The notes beneath the pieces were generated by a model that did no database searches, was not told the DNA's origin, and was given only the letters and a program-made list of their open reading frames with translations. The position numbers and the translations under genes were made by a program. This document shows positions 26,658 to 35,259 of a stretch of 64,000 nucleotides of DNA, piece after piece (position 1 is the first letter of the stretch; the number at the start of each line of letters is the position of its first letter). The DNA comes from an uncultured Aquimarina sp. (GTDB taxonomy: Bacteria > Bacteroidota > Bacteroidia > Flavobacteriales > Flavobacteriaceae). The stretch is taken from the NCBI GenBank assembly GCA_947498595.1, contig CANMKX010000005.1, positions 1-64,000 of the forward strand, given 5' to 3'.

Positions 26658-27770
26658 TTATTGTAAAGAGTTAATAATAAGTTCAGCAGTGGTGTCACTA
26701 GCACCTGCACCACCAAGTTTCTTTTCTAAATCGTTATAATCAGCAAGAATTGTTGTACGTTTTTGACCTTCTAAAATTGAAGCTAATTCGTTTTTAAGTT
26801 GCCTAGCATTAAAATCATTTTGAATAAGCTCTGTAACTACAGGTTTATCCATAATTAAATTCACTAAAGAGATGTATTCAAGGTTGATTACTCTTTTTGC
26901 TATTTGATAAGAAATATTATTTCCTTTATAACAAACTACTTCAGGAACTTTAAATAAAGCAGTTTCAAGGGTAGCAGTTCCAGAGGTAACCAATGCAGCA
27001 CTTGAATGACTAAGTAAATCATATGTTTGATCAGTTACAAGTCGAATTGCTTGTTTTTTTATAAATGAATTATAAAAAGAAATTTCTTGACTAGGAGCTC
27101 CGGCAATAACAAATTGATAAGCTTTAAAATCGTCTACAACACTTAACATTACATCTAGCATCTTTGTGATTTCTTGTTTTCGACTACCAGGAAGCAATGC
27201 TATTATAGGACGATCATCCAAATTATTTTTCTTTTTAAAATCAATTAGAGAAGTAGTTTCTCTACTTGAAATCGCATCTAATAATGGATGACCTACAAAA
27301 TGAACAGGAAATTGATGCTTTTTTTCATAGAATGTTTTCTCAAAAGGTAGAATGACATACATATGATCAGTATCTCTTTTAATAGATGTAATTCTTCCTT
27401 CTTTCCAAGCCCAAATTTGTGGAGATATGTAATAATGAGTTTTAAAACCTAATGGTTTAGCCCATTTAGCAATACGCATATTAAAACCAGGATAATCTAT
27501 AAAAATTATAGCATCAGGATTAAAGTTTAAAATATCCTGTTTGCAGTTTTTTATATTCCGTAAAATTGTAAATAAATTAAAAAGAACTTCAATAAACCCC
27601 ATAAAAGCTAATTCTCGATAATGTTTTACGAGAGTACCTCCTACAGATTCCATTAAATCACCTCCCCAAAATCTAAATTCTGCTTGAGGGTCTTTTTTTA
27701 AAATAGACTTCATTAAATTGGAACCATGTAAATCCCCAGAAGCCTCTCCAGCTATTAGATAATATTTCAT
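26658..27770 (-). CDS. lpxB: Lipid-A-disaccharide synthase
   Basis: The 370-residue protein begins with YLIAGEASGDLHGSNLMKS, the LpxB signature. FIDYPGFNMRIAKWAK, YYISPQIWAWKEGR, FVGHPLLD, LLPGSRKQEI and TSGTATLETALFKVPEVVCYK are all family motifs in order. It joins UDP-2,3-diacylglucosamine and lipid X into the lipid A disaccharide at the inner membrane. The genes upstream are a small membrane protein and surE, an order often seen in Bacteroidota. Length is near the usual 380 residues. Confidence 0.97.
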   Translation of the reverse strand: MKYYLIAGEASGDLHGSNLMKSILKKDPQAEFRFWGGDLMESVGGTLVKHYRELAFMGFIEVLFNLFTILRNIKNCKQDILNFNPDAIIFIDYPGFNMRIAKWAKPLGFKTHYYISPQIWAWKEGRITSIKRDTDHMYVILPFEKTFYEKKHQFPVHFVGHPLLDAISSRETTSLIDFKKKNNLDDRPIIALLPGSRKQEITKMLDVMLSVVDDFKAYQFVIAGAPSQEISFYNSFIKKQAIRLVTDQTYDLLSHSSAALVTSGTATLETALFKVPEVVCYKGNNISYQIAKRVINLEYISLVNLIMDKPVVTELIQNDFNARQLKNELASILEGQKRTTILADYNDLEKKLGGAGASDTTAELIINSLQ

Positions 27771-27815
27771 CTAAAGTTATTTTATAAATATAGTTATGAA
27801 AAAACTATATAGAAT

Positions 27816-28094
27816 TTATAATTTGCTCAATGCTATAGCAACTGCTGCAACCACAGTAGCTAATAAAACACCACGAGCACGAAATGTCTTGTTTTGTTTT
27901 AAAAACAAAAAGAAAGCAACTAGATTTAAAATTGCGCCTAATGCAATTAAACTACCTAGAAACCCCTGTTCTAAAGCCGTTTTTAATGTTTCTTTAATAC
28001 TGATTTTAGAAAAAGCACTGATATATAAACCTATACCTAAAACGTTAGCAATGACTCCAACAAAAAAACCGATAATAATTTCCTTTACTTTCAT
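27816..28094 (-). CDS. Small three-helix membrane protein between surE and lpxB
   Basis: The 92-residue product has three hydrophobic segments (about residues 5-28, 45-65 and 75-90) separated by short charged loops (KISIKETLKTALEQG, KQNKTFRARG). No enzymatic motif is recognised. It begins 4 bases after the surE stop and ends 45 bases before lpxB, so it is translated with them. The conserved position suggests a role linked to the envelope, but function is unknown. A weak hairpin (27788-27810) lies in the gap before lpxB. Confidence 0.75.
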   Translation of the reverse strand: MKVKEIIIGFFVGVIANVLGIGLYISAFSKISIKETLKTALEQGFLGSLIALGAILNLVAFFLFLKQNKTFRARGVLLATVVAAVAIALSKL

Positions 28095-28098
28095 GAGT

Positions 28099-28875
28099 TT
28101 ATAAATTCCAATTATTAAGCTCTTTTATATGTTGGTGTGCCGTTAGATCAAACTGAGTTGGAACTATAGAAATATAATCATTCTTTAAAGCCCATTCATC
28201 AGTGTCTTCTCCCTCATCCTCATTGATGAAAGTTCCGCTTAACCAGTAGTAATCTCTACCCATAGGATTAATACGTTTGTCAAATGTTTCTTTCCAATGT
28301 GCGTTAGCTTGTCTGCATATCTTAATACCTTTGATAGCATCACTACTCAATTTAGGAATATTTACATTAAGAACAACTCCTTTAGGTAACCCATTTTCTA
28401 AAACAGTTTTAGCAATAGTTTTGATGTATTTTTTAGCAGGTTCAAAATTAGCAGTCATAGCATAGTCTAATAAAGAAAAACCAATAGCAGGGATTCCTTC
28501 TATACCAGCTTCAACAGCAGCACTCATTGTTCCAGAATAAATAACATTAATAGCAGAGTTAGATCCATGATTAATACCACTAACACATAAATCAGGAGTA
28601 CGTTTTAGAATTTCTCTTGTAGCCATTTTAACACAGTCAACAGGAGTTCCAGAACAACTATATTCTTTTTGTGGAGCATCAGGGTCAATTGTAATTGGAT
28701 CACAGTATAAAGTGTTATTTATTGTGATAGCATGCCCCATTGCGCTTTGTGGACTATCTGGAGCGACTACATATACTTCACCGATTTCGTTCATGACTTC
28801 AATTAAGGCACGTATACCAGGAGCTGTGATTCCATCATCATTAGTAACTAAGATGAGTGGTCTTTCTGTATTCAT
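28099..28875 (-). CDS. surE: 5'/3'-nucleotidase SurE
   Basis: The 258-residue protein opens with LVTNDDGITAPGIRALIE, containing the metal-binding Asp pair, and has VVAPDSPQSAMGHAIT and SGINHGSNSAINVIYSGTMSAA, the diagnostic SurE motifs. It hydrolyses nucleoside monophosphates (and some polyphosphate) with divalent metal. It is the first gene of the surE-small protein-lpxB-C40 peptidase run. ATG at 28875 is preceded by a divergent region shared with the tail-specific protease gene. Confidence 0.96.
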   Translation of the reverse strand: MNTERPLILVTNDDGITAPGIRALIEVMNEIGEVYVVAPDSPQSAMGHAITINNTLYCDPITIDPDAPQKEYSCSGTPVDCVKMATREILKRTPDLCVSGINHGSNSAINVIYSGTMSAAVEAGIEGIPAIGFSLLDYAMTANFEPAKKYIKTIAKTVLENGLPKGVVLNVNIPKLSSDAIKGIKICRQANAHWKETFDKRINPMGRDYYWLSGTFINEDEGEDTDEWALKNDYISIVPTQFDLTAHQHIKELNNWNL

Positions 28876-29090
28876 GAAATGAGAATTTAGACCTGTAAAA
28901 CTACGTTTTTTATATAAAATTAAGAAGATAATTGATTGAAATAATTGTTCGAGAGAAGTATTGTAATTATGCTAGCAGAGATCGTTTCTATAGATTAGTT
29001 CATTTAAGAAAAATTTAGTATTATTACTTATTCTTGGCACAGTTTTTAATGTAATTTGCCTACACCCAATTAAGAATATAAAATACGTAT

Positions 29091-31226
29091 ATGAAGAAGA
29101 GTTTTTTAATAGTGATGCTATCTGTAATCTTAGCAGGTGCATCTTGCAGTTTCACTTCAAAAAGTTTTGAAGGGAATCCTGATAAAGACAAATTGTTGAT
29201 TGATTTGATAAGCTACGTACTGAGTAAGTTACATTATGATGCTAAAAATGTAAATGATGATTTCTCAAAAGAAGTTTATAATGATTATATAGATGCACTA
29301 GATCCTCTGAAAAGATATTTCTATGATAGTGATATAGCTGAATTCAAAGCTTATGAAACACAAATAGATGATCAGATTAAAAATAAGGATATTACATTTT
29401 TTAATCTTACATACGATAAATTACAAGAAAGAATGGCAGAAGCTAGAATCCTATATAAAGAGATTTTAGAAAAACCTTTTGATTTTGATAAACAAGAAGT
29501 AATTAATACAGATTATGACCATTTATCATATGTAAAGAATAAAAAGGAAATGGAAGACCGTTGGAGACAACAGTTGAAATTAAATGCATTATCAAGTTAT
29601 TATGATAAAGTAAAAGAACAAGAAGATAGTAAAGATAAAACGTTAGAGAAGAAGAATATAAAAGAATTAGAAAAAGAAGCTAGAGATTTAACGCTAACTT
29701 CAATGAAAGAATATTTTGAATTTTCTGATGATTTACAAAGAAAAGATTGGTTTGCGATTTATATTAATTCTATAGTAGAAGAGTATGATCCTCATACTTA
29801 TTACTTTGCTCCACAAGATAAAGATCGTTTTGATATAGCAATGTCGGGGAAACTAGAAGGAATAGGAGCAAGATTGCAGAAAAAAGATAACAACATAAAA
29901 ATTGTAGAGATAATATCTGGAGGACCAGCTTGGAGAGGTGAAGAATTAGAAGTTGGTGATTTAATCTTAAAAGTGAAGCAAGAAAAAGAAGAAGAACCTG
30001 TTAGTTTGACAGGGATGAGAGTTGATGATGCTGTAAAACTTATTAAAGGACCAAAAGGAACTAAAGTAATTTTGAACGTTAAAAAAGTTGACGGATCTAT
30101 AGAAGATATTCCTATCGTTCGTGATATTGTCGAACTTGAAGAAACTTATACAAAATCATCTTTGGTTAAGAAAAATGAAAGAACATATGGAGTGATTAAT
30201 TTACCTAAGTTTTATTTTAACTTACAAGATTATAATCAACGCAATGCGGCGAGTGATATCAAAAAAGAGATTATTCGCTTAAAAGAGCAAGATATGGAAG
30301 GGCTTGTTCTAGATTTAAGAAATAACGGAGGAGGATCACTACAAACAGTAGTTGATATCGCAGGATTATTTATCAAACAAGGACCTATAGTTCAAGTAAA
30401 AGGAAGCGATGCTGAACCCGAAATATTAAAGGATAAAGATCATACAATACTTTGGGATGGACCATTAGTTATTCTTGTGAATAAATTATCAGCTTCTGCT
30501 TCAGAAATTTTAGCAGCTGCAATGCAAGATTATAAAAGAGCAATCATTATCGGAAGCGAACAAACTTATGGTAAAGGAACTGTACAAAATGTAATGGATC
30601 TTAATCGTTGGATGAGAAGTAATGATTTTGGTGATTTAGGAGCATTAAAACTAACAACTCAGAAATTTTATAGAGTTAATGGAGGTTCTACACAATTAGA
30701 AGGAGTGAAAAGTGATGTTGTAGTACAAGATAGATATAGTTATATCGATATTGGAGAAAAAGATCAAGAGAATCCGTTACCATGGGATAAAATTAGAGCT
30801 GCAGAGTATAAAGTATGGGATGGATATATTGATTTTGAAAAAACAATTGCAAGTAGTAAAGAGCGTATGGCGAAAAACGATCAATTGCAATTAATAGGAG
30901 AAAATGCAAAATGGATAAAAGATAAGAGAGATATTGATGAGTATTCTCTTAATTTTGAAAAATATAAAGCCAATATTGAAAAAAGCGAAATGGAAGCTGA
31001 AAAGTTTGAAGCTATCACAGAATATAAAACCGATTTACTTTATGAATCATTACCCTATGAAATAGAAATGATAAAAAAAGACACAATACTTGGTGAAAAA
31101 AGAAAAAGATGGCACAAAAGCCTAAGTAAAGATGTTTATATAGAAGAGGCTTTAAATGTTCTTGAAGACATTAAAATGAATAATATTAGAAAAGCTAAAG
31201 CTAATTCATTGACAATAAAAAACTAA
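29091..31226 (+). CDS. prc: Tail-specific (C-terminal processing) protease, S41
   Basis: The 711-residue protein has a signal peptide (ending near GASCS), a long helical N-terminal domain, a PDZ domain (LEGIGARLQKKDNNIKIVEI, ELEVGDLILKV) and the S41 catalytic core. In the core, LSASASEILAAAMQDY near residue 465-480 holds the Ser nucleophile, and TYGKGTVQ near 492-499 holds the Lys base. A C-terminal DUF3340-type helical tail follows (to KAKANSLTIKN). It trims or degrades proteins from their C-termini in the periplasm. The OppC-like permease follows after a single base. Confidence 0.94.
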   Translation: MKKSFLIVMLSVILAGASCSFTSKSFEGNPDKDKLLIDLISYVLSKLHYDAKNVNDDFSKEVYNDYIDALDPLKRYFYDSDIAEFKAYETQIDDQIKNKDITFFNLTYDKLQERMAEARILYKEILEKPFDFDKQEVINTDYDHLSYVKNKKEMEDRWRQQLKLNALSSYYDKVKEQEDSKDKTLEKKNIKELEKEARDLTLTSMKEYFEFSDDLQRKDWFAIYINSIVEEYDPHTYYFAPQDKDRFDIAMSGKLEGIGARLQKKDNNIKIVEIISGGPAWRGEELEVGDLILKVKQEKEEEPVSLTGMRVDDAVKLIKGPKGTKVILNVKKVDGSIEDIPIVRDIVELEETYTKSSLVKKNERTYGVINLPKFYFNLQDYNQRNAASDIKKEIIRLKEQDMEGLVLDLRNNGGGSLQTVVDIAGLFIKQGPIVQVKGSDAEPEILKDKDHTILWDGPLVILVNKLSASASEILAAAMQDYKRAIIIGSEQTYGKGTVQNVMDLNRWMRSNDFGDLGALKLTTQKFYRVNGGSTQLEGVKSDVVVQDRYSYIDIGEKDQENPLPWDKIRAAEYKVWDGYIDFEKTIASSKERMAKNDQLQLIGENAKWIKDKRDIDEYSLNFEKYKANIEKSEMEAEKFEAITEYKTDLLYESLPYEIEMIKKDTILGEKRKRWHKSLSKDVYIEEALNVLEDIKMNNIRKAKANSLTIKN

Positions 31227-31227
31227 A

Positions 31228-32340
31228 GTGAAGACGACAAAATCAAACTCACTGAATAGATTAGCGCTCCAAAAATTCAAGAAGAATTTTTGGGGCGTTT
31301 TGAGTTTTTGGTTTGTAATCTGTTGTGGTTGTATTGCATTATTTGGATATATGATAGCTCCAGATAATTCTGAAAATGCAAATCAAATGCATTTGTCAAT
31401 TCATTCAAAACCACCAGGTTTTAATGTTCAAATGCTAACAATCCCTTCAAAAAAACAACTAGAAGAATCAAGTTTGAAAACACTGTTTTTTGGAAAGAAG
31501 AATAGAACTACAGAGTTGCCTATTGAAGGATATCATTTTGAAGGAAAATTATTAAAAGTAATTCCGTTTAGAGAAGGAGAAGACGATGGAATGCTCAAAG
31601 AAATCTCATTAGATAAATTTCCAAAAGGATTAACTATAAAAGAGATTGAAAAAGAATTTATCGATAATAAAACTTTTATATTAGGAACAGATAAATATGG
31701 CAGAGATTTATTGAGTAGAATGATTGTAGGCGCTAGAATATCATTTTCAATAGGTTTTATAGCTGTGCTTATATCATTGTTAATAGGCATTCCTCTAGGG
31801 GCATTAGCTGGTTATTTTGGAGGAAAGATTGATGCACTTATAATGTGGTTTATTAATGTTACTTGGTCTATTCCCACCCTACTATTGGTAATAGCTATAA
31901 CATTGGCTTTGGGGAAAGGTTTTTGGCAAGTTTTTATTGCTGTAGGACTCACTATGTGGGTTGAAGTGGCAAGAGTTGTTCGAGGACAGATTTTAAGCAT
32001 AAAAGAGAAACAGTATGTTACAGCTGCTAGAGCTTTAGGGTATACCCATTTTAGAATTATTACAAAGCATATTTTACCAAATAGTCTAGCGCCAGTAATA
32101 GTAATTTCTGCAGCGAATTTTGCTGGAGCCATACTTATCGAAAGTGGCTTAAGTTTTTTAGGAATTGGAGCACAACCGCCAATGTCTAGTTGGGGAGCGA
32201 TGATAAAAGATCATTATTCATATATTATATTGGGAAAAGCATATTTAGCGATTATACCAGGAATTGCAATAATGAGTCTAGTAATGGCTTTTATGCTGAT
32301 AGGGAACGCTCTTAGAGATGCTTTGGATGTAAAAGCATAA
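31228..32340 (+). CDS. ABC transporter permease, DppC/OppC type
   Basis: The 370-residue protein starts at GTG 31228, one base after the prc stop, and is probably translationally coupled. A first helix (WGVLSFWFVICCGCIALFGY) is followed by a 100-residue extracytoplasmic insert, then LGTDKYGRDLLSRMIVGARIS, the BPD_transp hallmark of this family. The cytoplasmic EAA loop is RALGYTHFRIITKHILPNS. Such permeases import oligopeptides with a second permease, a solute-binding protein and two ATPases, none of which is adjacent. The large insert is typical of Bacteroidota homologues. Substrate unknown. Confidence 0.9.
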   Translation: MKTTKSNSLNRLALQKFKKNFWGVLSFWFVICCGCIALFGYMIAPDNSENANQMHLSIHSKPPGFNVQMLTIPSKKQLEESSLKTLFFGKKNRTTELPIEGYHFEGKLLKVIPFREGEDDGMLKEISLDKFPKGLTIKEIEKEFIDNKTFILGTDKYGRDLLSRMIVGARISFSIGFIAVLISLLIGIPLGALAGYFGGKIDALIMWFINVTWSIPTLLLVIAITLALGKGFWQVFIAVGLTMWVEVARVVRGQILSIKEKQYVTAARALGYTHFRIITKHILPNSLAPVIVISAANFAGAILIESGLSFLGIGAQPPMSSWGAMIKDHYSYIILGKAYLAIIPGIAIMSLVMAFMLIGNALRDALDVKA

Positions 32341-32366
32341 AACTATACTTAATAAAGAAGAAGTAT

Positions 32367-32408
32367 AAAAAAGAGAGCATGTATCAATAGATACACGCTC
32401 TCTTTTTG
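32367..32408. terminator. Bidirectional terminator between the permease and the peptide operon
   Basis: GAGAGC-A-TGTATC (32373-32385) pairs with GATACA-C-GCTCTC (32390-32402), loop AATA; one mismatch. A-tract to the left and T-tract to the right serve both converging transcripts. The right edge touches the stop codon of the last peptide gene (32409). Confidence 0.85.
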
Positions 32409-32573
32409 TTAATCTGTGACACAATAACAATCTCCTGTAAGGAAATCTATAGCTATTATGCCATTACAAGCAGCTGAGCAATCTGGTAGTGAATGTCTAG
32501 TACCACCATTGATTGTTTTTTGTTGAGATTTATTTAACAAAGTGAAATTCTCAAGTTTTGACATTTTTTTCAT
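32409..32573 (-). CDS. Double-glycine leader Cys-rich peptide D (54 aa)
   Basis: A 54-residue gene starting with ATG at 32573 and ending at TAA 32411-32409. The leader MKKMSKLENFTLLNKSQQKTINGG ends in Gly-Gly at residue 24 and shows the L-x-K-x-Q-x-x-I-x-GG pattern of C39-processed peptides. The 30-residue core contains four Cys (positions 32, 36, 49, 51), suited to two disulfides. It is the last gene of the operon, immediately before the terminator. Bacteriocin or signalling roles are possible; neither is shown. The shared leader with three neighbours makes the call secure despite its small size. Confidence 0.8.
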   Translation of the reverse strand: MKKMSKLENFTLLNKSQQKTINGGTRHSLPDCSAACNGIIAIDFLTGDCYCVTD

Positions 32574-32607
32574 GACTATAAATGATTAATTAATTAACAA
32601 GGTGTTT

Positions 32608-32793
32608 TTACAAAGGAACACATGTACCGTGTGATCCGTGTCGAACGCAAGCCCAATCATATTCACCAGTAACTTCAAAACAATCACGTCTAGAACGACA
32701 ACCTATAGGATATTGTATCGCTCCTCCTTTAATTGTTTCTTGTTCTTTTTTATTTAAGATAGTAGCTCCTTTTATATTTTTTAAATGATTCAT
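32608..32793 (-). CDS. Double-glycine leader Cys-rich peptide C (61 aa)
   Basis: The 61-residue product has the leader MNHLKNIKGATILNKKEQETIKGG, cleaved after Gly24 by homology with C39 substrates. The core is AIQYPIGCRSRRDCFEVTGE and onward, with four Cys (residues 32, 38, 49 and 58) and Arg/His content that makes it basic. It lies 34 bases from peptide D and 34 from peptide B in the same minus-strand run behind the VKOR/thioredoxin gene. Disulfide-stabilised export product is inferred; the target is unknown. Confidence 0.85.
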   Translation of the reverse strand: MNHLKNIKGATILNKKEQETIKGGAIQYPIGCRSRRDCFEVTGEYDWACVRHGSHGTCVPL

Positions 32794-32827
32794 ATGTGAT
32801 AAAATTAATGAGTTTATATAATATTTT

Positions 32828-33031
32828 TTAATGCCCTAATCCAGAAATAGGAGTAGAACCATCTGGACAAACGTTATTGCAGTCTACAACTATAATTTCT
32901 AGCTGACCGCCTCGTCCTCTAATAATGCAGCCACAACCTTCTCTGTGGTTTGTTAAATCTCCACCAAATACATTTTTTTGATTTGATTTAGATAAAACAG
33001 TTATTCCTGCAATGTTTTTTATTTTATTCAT
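32828..33031 (-). CDS. Double-glycine leader Cys-rich peptide B (67 aa)
   Basis: The 67-residue product has the leader MNKIKNIAGITVLSKSNQKNVFGG (Gly-Gly at 23-24). The core holds a CGC pair (residues 33 and 35), a Gly/Arg-rich turn (RGRGG) and a second CNNVC group, four Cys in total. Core sequence is unrelated to the other three peptides although the leader is the same type. Gap to peptide A is 21 bases. The upstream linker (attaattttaacc) resembles that before peptides A and C, supporting duplication of units with new cores. Confidence 0.85.
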   Translation of the reverse strand: MNKIKNIAGITVLSKSNQKNVFGGDLTNHREGCGCIIRGRGGQLEIIVVDCNNVCPDGSTPISGLGH

Positions 33032-33052
33032 TTATGGTTAAAATTAATTTGT

Positions 33053-33223
33053 TTAACAAGTACAAGGTTGACCAGGATAAATGCAAAACCATCTTAGCTG
33101 ATCACTATTAAAACAAGCTTCTTGACCATTTTGGCACACAGGAGCTTTTCCACCATTAATGGCTTTCTGTTGATTTTTATCTAATCGATGAGTTGATTGT
33201 AGTTTTGAAATGTTTTTTAACAT
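33053..33223 (-). CDS. Double-glycine leader Cys-rich peptide A (56 aa)
   Basis: A 56-residue gene with ATG at 33223 and TAA at 33055-33053. Leader MLKNISKLQSTHRLDKNQQKAINGG ends at Gly25. The core has five Cys (residues 30, 37, 46, 53 and 55), ending in PCTC; two would form disulfide pairs and one may be free or dimerise. It is the first peptide gene, 33 bases after the stop of the VKOR/thioredoxin fusion gene. Too short for usual gene callers but clearly part of the family. Confidence 0.8.
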   Translation of the reverse strand: MLKNISKLQSTHRLDKNQQKAINGGKAPVCQNGQEACFNSDQLRWFCIYPGQPCTC

Positions 33224-33256
33224 GATTATTTATTTAAAGGTTAAAATTGATTGCTT

Positions 33257-34852
33257 TTATACTGACTCTAGATTGGATGTATTTTCTTCGACTGATTCTG
33301 TGTAGAAATTGTCACTTAATACACTTATAAAATGGTAGAATTCGTCGTAGCTGTATTTTTTTGGATAAAATGAACCGTTTATTAAAGTAGCAGGAGTATA
33401 ATATAGATTATTTTCATCTGCCCAATTTGATTGATTTTGTAATACTTCTATATATTTAGGTTCATTACTTGGAGCTCCATAGTTTTTCATCCATACTGTG
33501 TGTGTTCTGTTTTCAAACCATGCAGTATATGCTTTGATAAAAGAATCAGCACCTTGTTCGTGGAATATTTCAAGTAATCTTAAACTAATTTGAGTAGCTG
33601 GGTTATCTAATTGTGTTGGCTGTACTTTTAAACGAATTGCTATTTGAATATTATCTCCTAAACTTTTTACGGTTCTAGCATATGCTTCAAATGCATTTTT
33701 ACAATACCCACACATTGGATTTGTAACACTAATGATTTTTAGTTTTGCATTGGGATTACCGATGATTATTTCGTTTGTGATTGTTTTTTGATTTTCAATT
33801 TTTTCTGATTTAGAAAATAAATAATTGAAAATTTGAGTATCCCGCTTAAAGCGATTCAGTGTAATATTTTCACTTTTTTGAGCTTTACTTTCTACTAATT
33901 TTTCTTTAAGAAGTGTATATCCTAATGTGATTATAGTAGTAATTGTTATAAATTGAGCTAGAGCAGCAATATCAAATTCAAAATTTAATTTAAATAAAGC
34001 TATAGCAGCCATCCCTATAGTGATAGCACTAATCGTTAAGCATATAGCACACCATTTTTTAATTACAAATGCTTGAGAGTATAATGCATATAAAATAATA
34101 GGAATACTAAGTAAGGATGGGAAAATTAGGATAGATGTAAAACCAAAGAAAAATTGATAAGCCGTAATACCTAAAAAATATGTCAAACTAGCATCAGCGA
34201 TACTAAAGTTTTTGAAAATTTTACCACTAGTGTTATTAATTACATCTCCGCAATTGGTATTACCTACAGTAGTACAAAATTGATGCATCGTTTGTGACTG
34301 AAAGCCTAAACTTTCTCTAACGGCAAAAAAACCAAATAAACCTCCACTAATAGATAATACTAAAAAACCAATAGCTTGAAAATCCCAATTTTTAAAGAAT
34401 AATAAACCAATAATACCGGCTATTAAAAGAGAGACAAGAGTGGTTTGAAAAAATGATTTTGAAATTTTTAAATGTGATTTACTACTATGCTCAACAGCAA
34501 TAACTTTTGGAATCCATATTTTTTCGAATTCATTAATGCTGATTTTTTTATCTTTTTGATTAGGATATTTTAAATGGATTTTATTTTTCTTTCTTAAAAC
34601 AGAAACTATTTCATGATCAGATTCTGATGAGACTAAAGATATGAAGCTATCAGGAAGTTGATCTAAAGCTTCTCTAGGAACTTCTACAGCAATATTATCA
34701 ATGTTAAAATAATCAAGAGTATCTGTTATAGAATTAAAACTAGGATAATTAGGATGAATTTGTAATTGAAGATCTAAATCTTGTTTGTCATAGTTATTAA
34801 TTCCGTTTTGAATTAAAACATTTTCAACAATACTTTCTATGTTGCTTTTCAT
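33257..34852 (-). CDS. C39-like / VKOR / thioredoxin fusion, oxidative folding of GG-leader peptides
   Basis: The 531-residue protein has three parts. Residues 1-122 resemble a C39 peptidase domain (HPNYPSFNSITDTLDYFNI; DHEIVSVLRKKNKIHLKYPN) with the His kept (His80) but no Cys at all, so it cannot cleave; leader binding is inferred. Residues about 130-320 form a VKOR membrane domain with loop Cys193 and Cys201 and the redox pair WCAIC (268, 271). Residues about 360-515 form a DsbA-like thioredoxin domain with MCGYC (381, 384) and cis-Pro487 in YTPATLING. VKOR-thioredoxin fusions make disulfides using quinone. The four following genes encode Cys-rich GG-leader peptides, the likely substrates. 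No exporter is adjacent. Confidence 0.9.
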   Translation of the reverse strand: MKSNIESIVENVLIQNGINNYDKQDLDLQLQIHPNYPSFNSITDTLDYFNIDNIAVEVPREALDQLPDSFISLVSSESDHEIVSVLRKKNKIHLKYPNQKDKKISINEFEKIWIPKVIAVEHSSKSHLKISKSFFQTTLVSLLIAGIIGLLFFKNWDFQAIGFLVLSISGGLFGFFAVRESLGFQSQTMHQFCTTVGNTNCGDVINNTSGKIFKNFSIADASLTYFLGITAYQFFFGFTSILIFPSLLSIPIILYALYSQAFVIKKWCAICLTISAITIGMAAIALFKLNFEFDIAALAQFITITTIITLGYTLLKEKLVESKAQKSENITLNRFKRDTQIFNYLFSKSEKIENQKTITNEIIIGNPNAKLKIISVTNPMCGYCKNAFEAYARTVKSLGDNIQIAIRLKVQPTQLDNPATQISLRLLEIFHEQGADSFIKAYTAWFENRTHTVWMKNYGAPSNEPKYIEVLQNQSNWADENNLYYTPATLINGSFYPKKYSYDEFYHFISVLSDNFYTESVEENTSNLESV

Positions 34853-35259
34853 GAAATGATTAATTAGTATTCTTATATTGTTTATTCGAGTTGTTTACCG
34901 ATCTATAATTAGTTGATTTATTAGCATGAATCTTAGAGCTAAGAGATGAAGCGAAAGATGATGATTGAATCCTGAAATAAATAAACGTTATTAAAAATAG
35001 ATATAAATAAGAGTAGTTGTAGTGAGGCTTTTTTATAAAAAAATAATGGTTTAACCGCAGTAATGAAGTTGAATTTGATTTAATCTATTGTTTTTTAATT
35101 GTTTATGTTGTTTTGTTAGATGTGTTATTGTAAGTGTTAAAGTTATGAGAAATTAATAGTGTTAATACTTTTTATTAAGTAGTGATTTGCATATTAAAAG
35201 GTGTGTTCATTGGTTAAAAAAAAAGTATTTTAATTATTTTTGTTTCAAATTTTAATAAG
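34853..35259. other. Divergent promoter region (VKOR fusion / nuclease)
   Basis: No coding frame is visible. On the plus strand TTGG (35210-35213), a 21-base spacer and TATTTTTG (35235-35242) form a good Bacteroidota promoter 17 bases before the nuclease ATG. No comparable box was found for the minus-strand peptide operon. No long repeat or RNA gene is evident. Confidence 0.45.
35210..35242 (+). promoter_or_regulatory. Candidate promoter of the nuclease gene
   Basis: TTGG-N21-TATTTTTG; the second box fits TAnnTTTG exactly. Start of transcription would fall about 10 bases before the ATG at 35260. Confidence 0.5.

Noticed and set aside
26394-26666. Plus-strand frame opposite the C40 peptidase gene
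   Set aside because: Antisense to the Lys/Ser/Thr linker; Phe/Val-rich string is an artefact of low-complexity coding on the other strand.
29034-29060. TTGGCAC near the tail-specific protease, like a sigma-54 -24 box
   Set aside because: The -12 TGC element is not at the needed distance, so a sigma-54 promoter is not supported.
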